Source: JANOBJ01 sp031411575
GTDB taxonomy: Bacteria > Pseudomonadota > Gammaproteobacteria > Burkholderiales > Burkholderiaceae_C
Direction of reading: 5' to 3'
Length of the DNA: 9,850 bases
NCBI GenBank assembly: GCA_031411575.1
Contig: JANOBJ010000020.1
Location: 1-9,850 of the forward strand
Below, piece by piece: positions 1 to 6,443 of the stretch. The notes beneath the pieces were generated by a model. That model was not told the DNA's origin and searched no databases. It saw nothing but the letters and a program-made list of their open reading frames with translations. Positions within the stretch are counted from its first letter, which is position 1. Every line of letters starts with the position of its first letter. A program made the position numbers and the translations under genes.

Positions 1-1535
1 GGCGCGGCCACCGGGCGCTTGGCCGCGGCCGGGCGCTTGGCCGCAGCGGGCTTGCGCGCCGGCTTGGCACTGCCCGCAGGCGCGGCAGCGGCGGCGGGCG
101 CCTCGACCGTGCGGCCGGCCTGCGCCTGGGCCAGCGCCAGCAGGGTTTGGTGCTCGGCCAGCAAGTAGTCGCCCAGGTCGTTCAGGTCGGGCACGGCGCG
201 GCGGCAGGCGATCAGGCCGTAGTCCAGCCGGCCGGCGTAGCTTTGCACCGTCACGTTCAGCGCCATGCTGTGCGCCACGATCGACACCGGGTAGTAGCAC
301 ACCAGCCGGGCGCCCGCAAAGTACATCGGCACCGGGCTGCCGGGCACGTTGGAAATCACGACGTTGGCCAGCGGCGGCAACGCGTTCAGCAGCCGCGAGC
401 GCGACACGATCGACGCCAGGCCCGACATCAGCCAGGGCGCGCCAAACAGCGGAAAGTCAGTCGGGATGGCGGTCTTGACGCGGCCCAGCATCGCCTTGGT
501 GGCGCCCGAGGCTTCGTTGATGGTGCGCAGCCGCTCCAGCGGGTCGTCCACGTCGGTTGCGAGCGTCATGGTCAGCATGCTGACCTGGTTGTTGGCCGAC
601 GCATCGCCCGCGCTGCGCAGACTCACCGGCACGGCCGCCAGCAGCGGCTTGGCCGGCAGGTTGTTGTGCTCTCGCAGGTAACGGCGCAGCGCGCCCGCGG
701 TGGTGGCCATCACAACGTCGTTGAGCGAGCCGCCCAGCGTCTTGCCGATCAGTTTGGCCTCGGCCAGCGGGATGGTGCGGCCGGCAAAGGCGCGCTGGTT
801 CGTGATGCTCACGTTCAGCAGCGTGCGCGGGCCAAACAATTTAAGGTTTTGCGGCAGGCCCCAGTGGCGTTTGCCGTCGGCGTCTTTCTCGGGCACCACC
901 ACGTCGCGCAGGGCGCGCAGCATGGCCGGCGCGGTCTGCACCAGCTTCACCAGCTGCTGGCCGGTGTTGCGCAGCGCAGCGCCGCCCAGCTCGGCGATGC
1001 CCAGCTGGTACTGGTGGCGACGCACGCGCGGGCGCGGTGGCTTGACCACGCGGCCAGTCGGTTCCAGGTCAAACACCGCCTGCGCCACGGCCACGCCGGC
1101 CTGGCCGTCCATGCCCGCGTGATGCGCCTTGACGTACAGCGCCACCTGGCCGCTCTTGAGGCCATCGATCACGAAAAACTCCCACAGCGGGCGGCTCCGG
1201 TCGAGCAGGCTGGAATGCAGCCGCGCCACGTACTGCTGCAACTGCCGGTTGCTGCCGGGGCGGGGCAGGGTGACGTGGCGCACGTGGTAATCGAGGTCGA
1301 TGTCCTCGTCTTCCACCCAGACCGGGTTGGACAGATCAAACGGCATCAGCGCGAGCTTGCGCGTGAACAGATCGGCCAGGTGCATGCGCTCGGCCACGCG
1401 CGCCTTGGCGTCCTCGAAAAAATCGCCGGTGTAGCCCGGCGGCAGGTCGATCACATTGAGCGAGCCGATGTGCATCGGCATCTCGGGCGACTCCAGGTGC
1501 AGGAACATGGCGTCCAGGCCACTCAGGTGGTTCAT
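1..1535 (-). CDS. Wax ester synthase / diacylglycerol acyltransferase (WS/DGAT), 3' end missing
   Basis: Members of this family join acyl-CoA to a fatty alcohol or diacylglycerol, making storage wax esters or triacylglycerols at the inner membrane. The 511 codons in the window start MNHLSGLDAMFLHLE, a typical family N-terminus. The catalytic HHxxxDG motif is intact as HHAGMDG (residues 138-144). The second conserved motif, NDVVM, has its Asn-Asp at 272-273, and an SNVPGSPVP stretch follows near residue 370. The ATG at 1535 is preceded by a strong GAGGAGA ribosome site five bases away (1541-1547), which fixes the start. The core ends near residue 460. The rest is a low-complexity tail rich in Lys, Pro and Ala that is still open at the window edge, so the stop codon is not seen. 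Substrate choice (wax ester versus triacylglycerol) cannot be read from the sequence. The family call is firm. Confidence 0.93.
   Translation of the reverse strand, partial: MNHLSGLDAMFLHLESPEMPMHIGSLNVIDLPPGYTGDFFEDAKARVAERMHLADLFTRKLALMPFDLSNPVWVEDEDIDLDYHVRHVTLPRPGSNRQLQQYVARLHSSLLDRSRPLWEFFVIDGLKSGQVALYVKAHHAGMDGQAGVAVAQAVFDLEPTGRVVKPPRPRVRRHQYQLGIAELGGAALRNTGQQLVKLVQTAPAMLRALRDVVVPEKDADGKRHWGLPQNLKLFGPRTLLNVSITNQRAFAGRTIPLAEAKLIGKTLGGSLNDVVMATTAGALRRYLREHNNLPAKPLLAAVPVSLRSAGDASANNQVSMLTMTLATDVDDPLERLRTINEASGATKAMLGRVKTAIPTDFPLFGAPWLMSGLASIVSRSRLLNALPPLANVVISNVPGSPVPMYFAGARLVCYYPVSIVAHSMALNVTVQSYAGRLDYGLIACRRAVPDLNDLGDYLLAEHQTLLALAQAQAGRTVEAPAAAAAPAGSAKPARKPAAAKRPAAAKRPVAA
12..47 (-). repeat. 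18-bp tandem repeat coding for the AAAKRP-type tail of the acyltransferase
   Basis: Two adjacent 18-bp units (12-29 and 30-47) match at 17 of 18 positions. They sit in frame in the WS/DGAT gene, each giving a Lys-Arg-Pro plus three-alanine unit. A degenerate third unit (KPARKP) lies on the N-terminal side. The pattern resembles histone-H1-like basic tails. It may continue beyond the left edge. Confidence 0.8.
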
Positions 1536-1633
1536 CGCGGTCTCCTCGGGGCTGATGGGCAACCCGGTATTTTCAAGCCGATGCGCGCGCCGCGCCCGAC
1601 ACCCGCGCGACAGGGGCAACGCCAGGCTGGCCC

Positions 1634-1653
1634 ATTATGTTCGTAAGCGAACA
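1634..1653 (-). promoter_or_regulatory. Perfect inverted repeat TGTTCG-N4-CGAACA overlapping a CATAAT -10-like box (putative operator/promoter of the WS/DGAT gene)
   Basis: TGTTCGTAAGCGAACA at 1638-1653 has two perfect 6-bp arms around a 4-bp centre. Its left edge overlaps CATAAT on the minus strand (1639-1634), a 5/6 match to the -10 consensus. This lies about 100 bp upstream of the acyltransferase ATG, in the spacer shared with the divergent flavoprotein gene. I see no good -35 box (best TTCCAG at 18-bp spacing). The symmetry and position fit a TetR-type operator. The repeat is seen directly; the operator role is inferred. Confidence 0.45.
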
Positions 1654-1750
1654 GACACTGGAAGCGCCCGTCGGGTAGTTTGGAGCCGCTGGGCGGTGGG
1701 TGGTCAATCGACGACCTTTGGCCCTCTGTGGGCCCGTCCAGCGCCTCAAC

Positions 1751-1755
1751 AAGGA
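1751..1755 (+). promoter_or_regulatory. Ribosome binding site choosing the GTG start at 1763
   Basis: AAGGA lies seven bases before the in-frame GTG at 1763. The other in-frame start, at 1700, has no purine-rich site before it and would add 21 residues of poor coding character. Confidence 0.6.
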
Positions 1756-1762
1756 TCGACCC

Positions 1763-2896
1763 GTGACCCCACCGAACCCCACCGCTATCCGATCGCCCGC
1801 GCCCGTGAAGCCGCGAACGTCTGCCACGATTGAAATCCGCAAGGGCCAGGCGCCGGCACCGCTGGCGCGCGCGCAGTTCAGCGAGCGGTTTCGGGCTTCG
1901 TTCATCGACCCGGCGTTCCGGGCGGAAGACACCTCCATCACGCGGCTGGAAGCCGTCGCCTGGGAAGCCTATACCGAGGGCCGCAAGGCGCCCTTCACCC
2001 AGAAGGCGGGCCCGGGCTACGCCGACCCCGACTATGAGCTGTCCACCGAGTGGGTCGCCACCAGGAAGCGCATCGACGCCGCCCAGGTGGCCTGGGCCGA
2101 CCCGGCGGCGCCGTCACGGGTGCTGCTGATCTGCGGCTCGGCCCGCAACGACGGGACCTGCCCGGGCGAGATGTCCAAGACCTTCCGGCTGCTGGGCACC
2201 GCGCGCGAGCCACTGGAGCAGGCCGGCATCCAGGCCGATGTGCTGGACCTGAGCCTGATCACCTCGGACTACGGCCGCCACATCCACCCGTGCAAGGGCT
2301 GCGCCTCGACCGCGATGCCGCTGTGCCACTGGCCGTGCAGCTGCTACCCGAACCATGCGCTCAACCAGACCAACGACTGGATGGCCGAAATCTACGAGCG
2401 CTGGACCGCCGCGCACGCGGTGATCATCGTCACGCCGGTCTACTGGTACCAAAGCCCGAGCCCGCTGAAGCTGATGATCGACCGGCTGGTCTGCGCCGAC
2501 GGTGGCAACGCCGACCCCACCTCCACCGGCGGCAAGAAGGCGGACAAGGCCAAGACGCTCGAGATGGCCGGCTGGGATTTCCCGCAGCACCTGGCCGGGC
2601 GTGCCTACGGCCTGCTGGTACACGGCGACGTGGCCGGCATCGAGGGCTCGCGCCGCGCGCTGTCCGACTGGCTCGACTGGATGGGTTTTATCGACGCCGG
2701 TGTGCAGGCCCGGCTGGACCGCTATATCGGCTACTACGAGCCGTATGCCAACAGCCACGACGCGCTCGACGCCGACACCGCGCTGCAGGAAGAAGCCCGC
2801 AACGTGGCGCGCGCGGTGGCCAAGGCGGTGGAGGAACTGCGCGCAGGCCGGCTTCAGGCGGTGCAGCCGGTGTTGTCGCGGCCCCGGCCCAAGTAG
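1763..2896 (+). CDS. Flavodoxin-fold NAD(P)H-dependent FMN reductase-like oxidoreductase with a cysteine cluster
   Basis: This 377-residue protein (GTG start) has an N-terminal extension of about 118 residues and then a flavodoxin-like domain. The domain opens with strand VLLICGS and a phosphate-loop-like stretch (GSARNDGTC, 125-133). The flavin-contact loop TPVYWYQSP (224-232) is followed by a helix (LKLMIDRL), as in NADPH-dependent FMN reductases. Between them lie Cys177, 180, 188, 192 and 194 (C-x2-C-x7-C-x3-C-x-C), more cysteines than a plain FMN reductase has and suggestive of a metal or Fe-S site. No signal peptide or membrane segment is seen, so it should be cytosolic. It is divergent from the acyltransferase gene and ends 5 bp from the convergent DUF2384-like gene. 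The fold call is good. The electron acceptor and the presence of a cluster are inference. Confidence 0.75.
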   Translation: MTPPNPTAIRSPAPVKPRTSATIEIRKGQAPAPLARAQFSERFRASFIDPAFRAEDTSITRLEAVAWEAYTEGRKAPFTQKAGPGYADPDYELSTEWVATRKRIDAAQVAWADPAAPSRVLLICGSARNDGTCPGEMSKTFRLLGTAREPLEQAGIQADVLDLSLITSDYGRHIHPCKGCASTAMPLCHWPCSCYPNHALNQTNDWMAEIYERWTAAHAVIIVTPVYWYQSPSPLKLMIDRLVCADGGNADPTSTGGKKADKAKTLEMAGWDFPQHLAGRAYGLLVHGDVAGIEGSRRALSDWLDWMGFIDAGVQARLDRYIGYYEPYANSHDALDADTALQEEARNVARAVAKAVEELRAGRLQAVQPVLSRPRPK

Positions 2897-2901
2897 CGGG
2901 T

Positions 2902-3426
2902 TCAGCCGTTCGCGATGTACCGGTCAGCACGGGCCGCGTCCAGCACGATGGGCAGGTCCCAATCCAGCAGTTCGACCGGCGCGCGGTGGCCGATCCACGA
3001 GTTGGGGTAGGCAAACCAGACCGCGAGAGACCAGCCATCGAACGCGCGGCCCAGCTCAGTGACGACCTTGCGCGCGCCCCGGTGGACGGACAGGTCGCGC
3101 AGCTCGAACTGGAACATCGGAATCCAGTGCACGTCATGCCACTCAAAACTGAAGATCCGGCCCGAAATCACCAGTTCAGACAGAGAGGCGTGCCGGCCCG
3201 GCTGGTGGTTGGCCAGCAGACGAGCCAGATTGTCCGAGCGGGCGGTGCCACCCGTGTCGCGGTAGGCCACGCGCATCGCCGCCACGTCGCGGTCGCGCGG
3301 GTTGCGGATGTCCGGGATGTCGCCGTCAGCCATCGGCAGCGACACCACGGGCTGATCCCGGCGATGGGGCCGATCCACCACCCCGCGCAGCGGAATCGGC
3401 TGGGACGAAGCCCACAGCGCGCTCAT
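2902..3426 (-). CDS. Protein with DUF2384 / Xre-MbcA-ParS toxin-binding-like C-terminal domain
   Basis: The 174-residue product has a Pro/Arg-rich N-terminus (about 1-60), then a middle part with LARLLANHQPG and the aromatic run IFSFEWHDVHWIPMFQFEL. Its C-terminus (about 118-174) resembles the DUF2384 domain of MbcA/ParS antitoxins: FDGWSLAVWFAYPNSW (W144 last), then HRAPVELL (147-154). I recall similar stand-alone proteins in other Burkholderiales, but their function is not established to my knowledge. No helix-turn-helix and no neighbouring RES-domain toxin is visible. I chose ATG 3426 because the residues upstream look non-coding (mixed third positions, low complexity) and an AGG lies nine bases before it. 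The frame stays open to an ATG at 3651 that overlaps the methyltransferase stop codon, so a 249-residue form cannot be excluded. Confidence 0.6.
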   Translation of the reverse strand: MSALWASSQPIPLRGVVDRPHRRDQPVVSLPMADGDIPDIRNPRDRDVAAMRVAYRDTGGTARSDNLARLLANHQPGRHASLSELVISGRIFSFEWHDVHWIPMFQFELRDLSVHRGARKVVTELGRAFDGWSLAVWFAYPNSWIGHRAPVELLDWDLPIVLDAARADRYIANG

Positions 3427-3650
3427 GCCAGATTGCCTGCGAAACGAGAGTGGAAAGAGGTGCGTGCCATGGCTGTTCTCCTGCCCCCGAGGATGCGGGC
3501 AAGGCACCGGAGCGTCTGTGCGTTGCCACACCCAGGCGTGGGGTTTGGGCAACAGGGAGGCGCGGCTCAAACGACGCTTCATCCCGGATTCGGGCGCTGG
3601 CGCGGGGTGGGTGCGCGTTGACGTCTGCGGCCTGCGTCGAGTGGCGGCCA

Positions 3651-4379
3651 TCAGACCCCGATTCGCGTGACTTTCATGGATCCTGCAGACCCGTCCAGCA
3701 CCACTTGGCCAGCCACGCTTGCCAGGTATTCATCGGTGGCCTTGCGGCAGCCGTCCCAGAAAAAGTAGTCATCCAGAATGATGCTGCCGCCGATCGCGAG
3801 CCGGGGAAAGATCCGTTGCAGGCAGGTCATCACCGATTCGTACCAGTCCACATCCAGATGCGCAAAGGCCACTGGCTGCATGGCGTCGAAATGCAGGGTG
3901 TCTTGCACCAGGCCCTTGATCAGCGACACGCGCTGCGCCGCGCAGTCGATGCCCATCCGTGCCAGATTGGCCTGCACCACCTCGTACAGGTTGTCCACGT
4001 AGCCGTAGTAGCGGTCACCACCGATGCCTTTGGACCGGCCCGCGGCGATGGCTTGGTAGCGGTCGTGCACGCTGGGCGGGTCGTTGCCGGTGGGCGGGGG
4101 AATCATGGCGAACACGTCGTAGATGCGCAGTTCGCGGTCGGGGCTTTTCAGCGATGCGATGAAGATGGCCGAGCCGCCAAGTGCGCAGCCAGCCTCCAGG
4201 AACAGCCCCGGCACTTGCGCCTGCTGAATGGATCGACAGGTCTGGGCGAGGCTGGCGAGCTTGGTGTCGGACAGGTAGCTGAGCTTTTCAGCCCGGATGC
4301 GGGCAATCAGGTCGCGTTCGCCGACGGTCAAGGCCGCCAGCAGGGCGGGGTCGGCCGGCACAGGTGCGGACTTGCTCAA
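3651..4379 (-). CDS. TylF/MycF-family SAM-dependent O-methyltransferase
   Basis: TylF/MycF enzymes methylate sugar hydroxyls in macrolides, and relatives act on other glycosides or glycans, using S-adenosylmethionine and Mg2+. The 242-residue product shows the family landmarks in order: the SAM-binding loop FLEAGCALGGS (60-70), LRIYDVF with an acidic residue after beta-2, HLDVDWYES (174-182) with candidate metal-binding Asp176 and Asp178, and LDDYFFW with Asp203-Asp204. It ends with GCRKATDEY, also typical. The start is TTG at 4379, with GGAG about nine bases upstream. The only other close option is GTG seven codons in; the first internal ATG lies far inside the domain. It follows ygfZ by 18 bp and probably shares its transcript. 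Nothing nearby suggests a polyketide or glycan cluster, so the substrate is unknown. Confidence 0.82.
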   Translation of the reverse strand: MSKSAPVPADPALLAALTVGERDLIARIRAEKLSYLSDTKLASLAQTCRSIQQAQVPGLFLEAGCALGGSAIFIASLKSPDRELRIYDVFAMIPPPTGNDPPSVHDRYQAIAAGRSKGIGGDRYYGYVDNLYEVVQANLARMGIDCAAQRVSLIKGLVQDTLHFDAMQPVAFAHLDVDWYESVMTCLQRIFPRLAIGGSIILDDYFFWDGCRKATDEYLASVAGQVVLDGSAGSMKVTRIGV

Positions 4380-4397
4380 TGCCGCTCGCTCCGGGCT

Positions 4398-5342
4398 TCA
4401 AACATCCGCCAGCAGCGCATACGGCAGCGCCTGCAACGCCAGCGCCGGGCCTTGCGGGCTGCCAAGCGCCAAAGTACCGCCTTCTGTCGCCGCCAGTTGC
4501 AGCGACACGATCACATCCCAGCCGCCGCAGGGCGCGCGGGCGGCGTCAGCCACCAAACCGGCGGGCTGGTCGGGGTCGCTGCTGTGGAAGACTTCGTGGC
4601 CGGGGGCGGGCGCGGCGTCGTCGGGCGCCACATGGGCGAGGAACGCGCGGCGCTTCAGGGTGCCGCGAAACTGGCTGCGCGCCACGATTTCCTGGCCGGG
4701 GTAGCAGCCTTTCTTGAAGCTCACGCCGCCGATCGATTCGTAATTCAGCATCTGTGGCACAAAGGCTTCGGCAATCGGGGCGCTCAGCGTGGCGATGCCG
4801 CTGCGCACCTCGCCCCAGTGCCACAGCGCCTCGCTCAGCACGGGCGCCGCTGCCAGGGCGGCGGGCAAGGGCTCGCCGGCAGGCGCCACCAGCAGGGCGC
4901 GGGGCTGGCCGTCCGCCGGATACAGAAAAATCAGGTTTTGAGTGCCAAATGTGCCTGTTGTCCACGCCGGATGGTCATCTTTAGCTATTAATTTAATAGC
5001 ATCACCGGCCAGACCCCAGATCTGGAAATCGGCCGTTGCGTCGGTCAGTTTGGCTTTGGAGCGCAGCACGAACATGCTCAACCGCTTGAGCGTGGGCGCC
5101 AGCAGGTCGCGGCTGCACAGCAGCACAATCTCGGTCGGGCTGCGCTTGAAGCCAATAAAACTCGCCAGCATGCGGCCCTTGGCGGTGCAAAACGCCGCCA
5201 GCCGCGCCTCGCCCAGGCCGAGCAGCGCGAAATCCTGCGTCAGCTGGCCATGCAAAAACGCGGCGGCGTCGGCGCCTTCGACGCGGATCACGCCCCAGCT
5301 GGAGAGCGGGGCCACACCTTGGAGCAGCAGGGGAGCGATCAT
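4398..5342 (-). CDS. ygfZ: YgfZ, folate-binding protein for Fe-S cluster maintenance
   Basis: YgfZ (GcvT/COG0354 family) binds tetrahydrofolate and supports assembly or repair of certain Fe-S enzymes such as MiaB. The 314-residue product has the GcvT-like N-terminus (GVIRVEGADAAAFLHGQLTQ) and the family signature KGCYPGQE (211-218) with the key Cys213. Length fits the family. The ATG at 5342 gives a normal N-terminus. The open frame continues upstream but reads into the divergent mltG start with no family similarity, so the shorter form is preferred. No Shine-Dalgarno is visible before it; a GATAAT box ends six bases upstream. The middle (about residues 113-140) is encoded by an AT-rich patch holding a 17-bp palindrome. 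It is divergent from mltG and followed by the methyltransferase gene. Confidence 0.93.
   Translation of the reverse strand: MIAPLLLQGVAPLSSWGVIRVEGADAAAFLHGQLTQDFALLGLGEARLAAFCTAKGRMLASFIGFKRSPTEIVLLCSRDLLAPTLKRLSMFVLRSKAKLTDATADFQIWGLAGDAIKLIAKDDHPAWTTGTFGTQNLIFLYPADGQPRALLVAPAGEPLPAALAAAPVLSEALWHWGEVRSGIATLSAPIAEAFVPQMLNYESIGGVSFKKGCYPGQEIVARSQFRGTLKRRAFLAHVAPDDAAPAPGHEVFHSSDPDQPAGLVADAARAPCGGWDVIVSLQLAATEGGTLALGSPQGPALALQALPYALLADV
4984..5000. repeat. AT-rich palindrome GCTATTA-ATT-TAATAGC inside ygfZ
   Basis: Perfect 7-bp arms surround a 3-bp centre. It shares the GCTAT-N7-ATAGC layout with the palindrome before tatD: read on the minus strand, it matches that element at 14 of 17 bases. 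It lies in the ygfZ reading frame and encodes A-I-K-L-I-A there, in a patch clearly richer in A/T than its surroundings. Confidence 0.75.
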
Positions 5343-5387
5343 GCGTGAATTATCATCGCCCACGGGTTTCACAAAGGTTGTAAGGCT
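5343..5387. promoter_or_regulatory. 45-bp divergent spacer between ygfZ and mltG with overlapping -10-like boxes
   Basis: The spacer must hold both start regions, unless promoters lie inside the genes. On the minus strand GATAAT (5354-5349) ends six bases before the ygfZ ATG. On the plus strand TATCAT (5351-5356) overlaps it and faces mltG. No convincing -35 box is found for either. AAAGG (5373-5377) lies ten bases before the mltG GTG and can serve as its ribosome site. Only the -10-like hexamers support the promoter reading, so it is weak. Confidence 0.35.
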
Positions 5388-6383
5388 GTGCGTCGTTTGC
5401 TGGTGATCGGAATCGTGGTGGCGGCCTTGCTGGCAGGGGCGGGCGCCTGGTGGGTGCACCAGCCGCTGCGCATGGCCGGCGCCCGGCCCGGCCAGCAGCT
5501 TGATGTGTCGATCGAGCCCGGCACCGCCGCGCGCGGCGTGGCGCAGGCGCTGGTGGATGCGGGCGTGCAGACCAGCCCCGAGCTGCTGTTCTGGTGGTTC
5601 CGCCTGTCGGGCAGCGCGCGCCAGATCAAGGCCGGCAGCTACGAGATCGAGCGTGGCGCCACCCCGCGCAGCCTGCTGCAGATGCTGGTGCGCGGCGACC
5701 AGGCACTGCGCGCCGTGACCTTCGTCGAGGGCTGGACGTTCAACCAGGTGCGCGCCGCGATGGCGCGTGAAGAGCACCTGAAGGCCGACACCACCGGCCT
5801 GACCGGCGAGGCCATCATGACGCTGCTGGAGCGCCCGGGCGTGCACCCCGAGGGCCGCTTTTTCCCCGATACGTATACCTTTGCCAAGGGTTCAAGCGAC
5901 GTTGCCGTGCTGCGCCGCGCGCTGCGCGCCATGGACAAGAAGCTCGACGCAGCCTGGGCCCAGCGCGCGCCCACGGTACCGCTCAAATCGCCCGACGAGG
6001 CGCTGGTGCTGGCCAGCATCGTCGAAAAAGAAACCGGCAAAGCGGCCGACCGGGGCCAGATCGCGGGCGTATTTGCCAACCGCTTGCGCATCAACATGCT
6101 GCTGCAGACCGACCCGACCGTGATCTACGGCCTGGGCGACAAGTTTGACGGCAATCTGCGCCGACGCGACCTGCAGGCCGACACCCCCTACAACACCTAC
6201 ACCCGCCTCGGCCTGCCGCCGACGCCGATTGCCATGCCAGGCAAGGCCGCGCTGCTGGCCGCCGTCAACCCCGAGCCGACCAAGGCGCTGTACTTCGTGG
6301 CACGCGGCGACGGCACCAGCCACTTCAGCGCCACGCTGGACGAGCACAACCGCGCGGTCAACAAGTTCCAGCGCGGGCAGTGA
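5388..6383 (+). CDS. mltG: MltG, endolytic murein transglycosylase (YceG-like)
   Basis: MltG cuts nascent glycan strands in peptidoglycan and so sets their length, acting at the periplasmic face of the inner membrane. The 331-residue product has an N-terminal membrane anchor (about 4-22, LLVIGIVVAALLAGAGAWW) and then the YceG domain. Its landmarks are GRFFPDTYTF, ASIVEKETG with Glu213 and Glu215 (one of which corresponds to the catalytic Glu218 of E. coli), LLQTDPTVIYGLG, and the C-terminal TPYNTYTRLGLPPTPIAMPG. Size is normal. It starts with GTG, followed by a typical Arg-Arg before the membrane segment. It heads a run with tmk, holB and pilZ, the order known from many proteobacteria. tmk follows after 60 bp. 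Confidence 0.96.
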   Translation: MRRLLVIGIVVAALLAGAGAWWVHQPLRMAGARPGQQLDVSIEPGTAARGVAQALVDAGVQTSPELLFWWFRLSGSARQIKAGSYEIERGATPRSLLQMLVRGDQALRAVTFVEGWTFNQVRAAMAREEHLKADTTGLTGEAIMTLLERPGVHPEGRFFPDTYTFAKGSSDVAVLRRALRAMDKKLDAAWAQRAPTVPLKSPDEALVLASIVEKETGKAADRGQIAGVFANRLRINMLLQTDPTVIYGLGDKFDGNLRRRDLQADTPYNTYTRLGLPPTPIAMPGKAALLAAVNPEPTKALYFVARGDGTSHFSATLDEHNRAVNKFQRGQ

Positions 6384-6443
6384 CGGGCTGACTGCACGCC
6401 GCTTTTCCCCTTACCCTGCGTCCCCACCCCGCTCTCCCCACCC

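Noticed and set aside
147..1646. Long plus-strand open frame opposite the WS/DGAT gene (499 codons)
   Set aside because: It is the antisense of a clear acyltransferase. The translation is low-complexity His/Arg/Gln-rich sequence with no family features, typical of shadow frames in high-GC DNA.
1679..1708. TTGGAG-N17-GTCAAT as a promoter for the flavoprotein gene
   Set aside because: The -10 match is only three of six, no better than expected by chance.
2880..2920. Bidirectional terminator between the convergent flavoprotein and DUF2384-like genes
   Set aside because: The stops are 5 bp apart and I found no convincing stem followed by a T-run on either strand.
3480..3504. Possible hairpin (TGCCC ... 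GGGCA) between the methyltransferase and DUF2384-like genes
   Set aside because: The stem is only five base pairs with a ten-base loop and no T-run, so chance is likely in GC-rich DNA.
2050..3621. Long plus-strand frame overlapping the flavoprotein and the DUF2384-like gene
   Set aside because: It is out of frame with the recognised flavodoxin domain, is Arg/Gly/Ala-rich, and crosses two genes of opposite orientation.
3450..4991. Long plus-strand open frame opposite the methyltransferase and ygfZ
   Set aside because: It spans two genes with family-defining motifs on the other strand, and its own translation is compositionally odd.
5343..5846. 168-codon N-terminal extension of ygfZ
   Set aside because: It lies antisense to mltG, shows no YgfZ similarity, and would make the protein far longer than the family.
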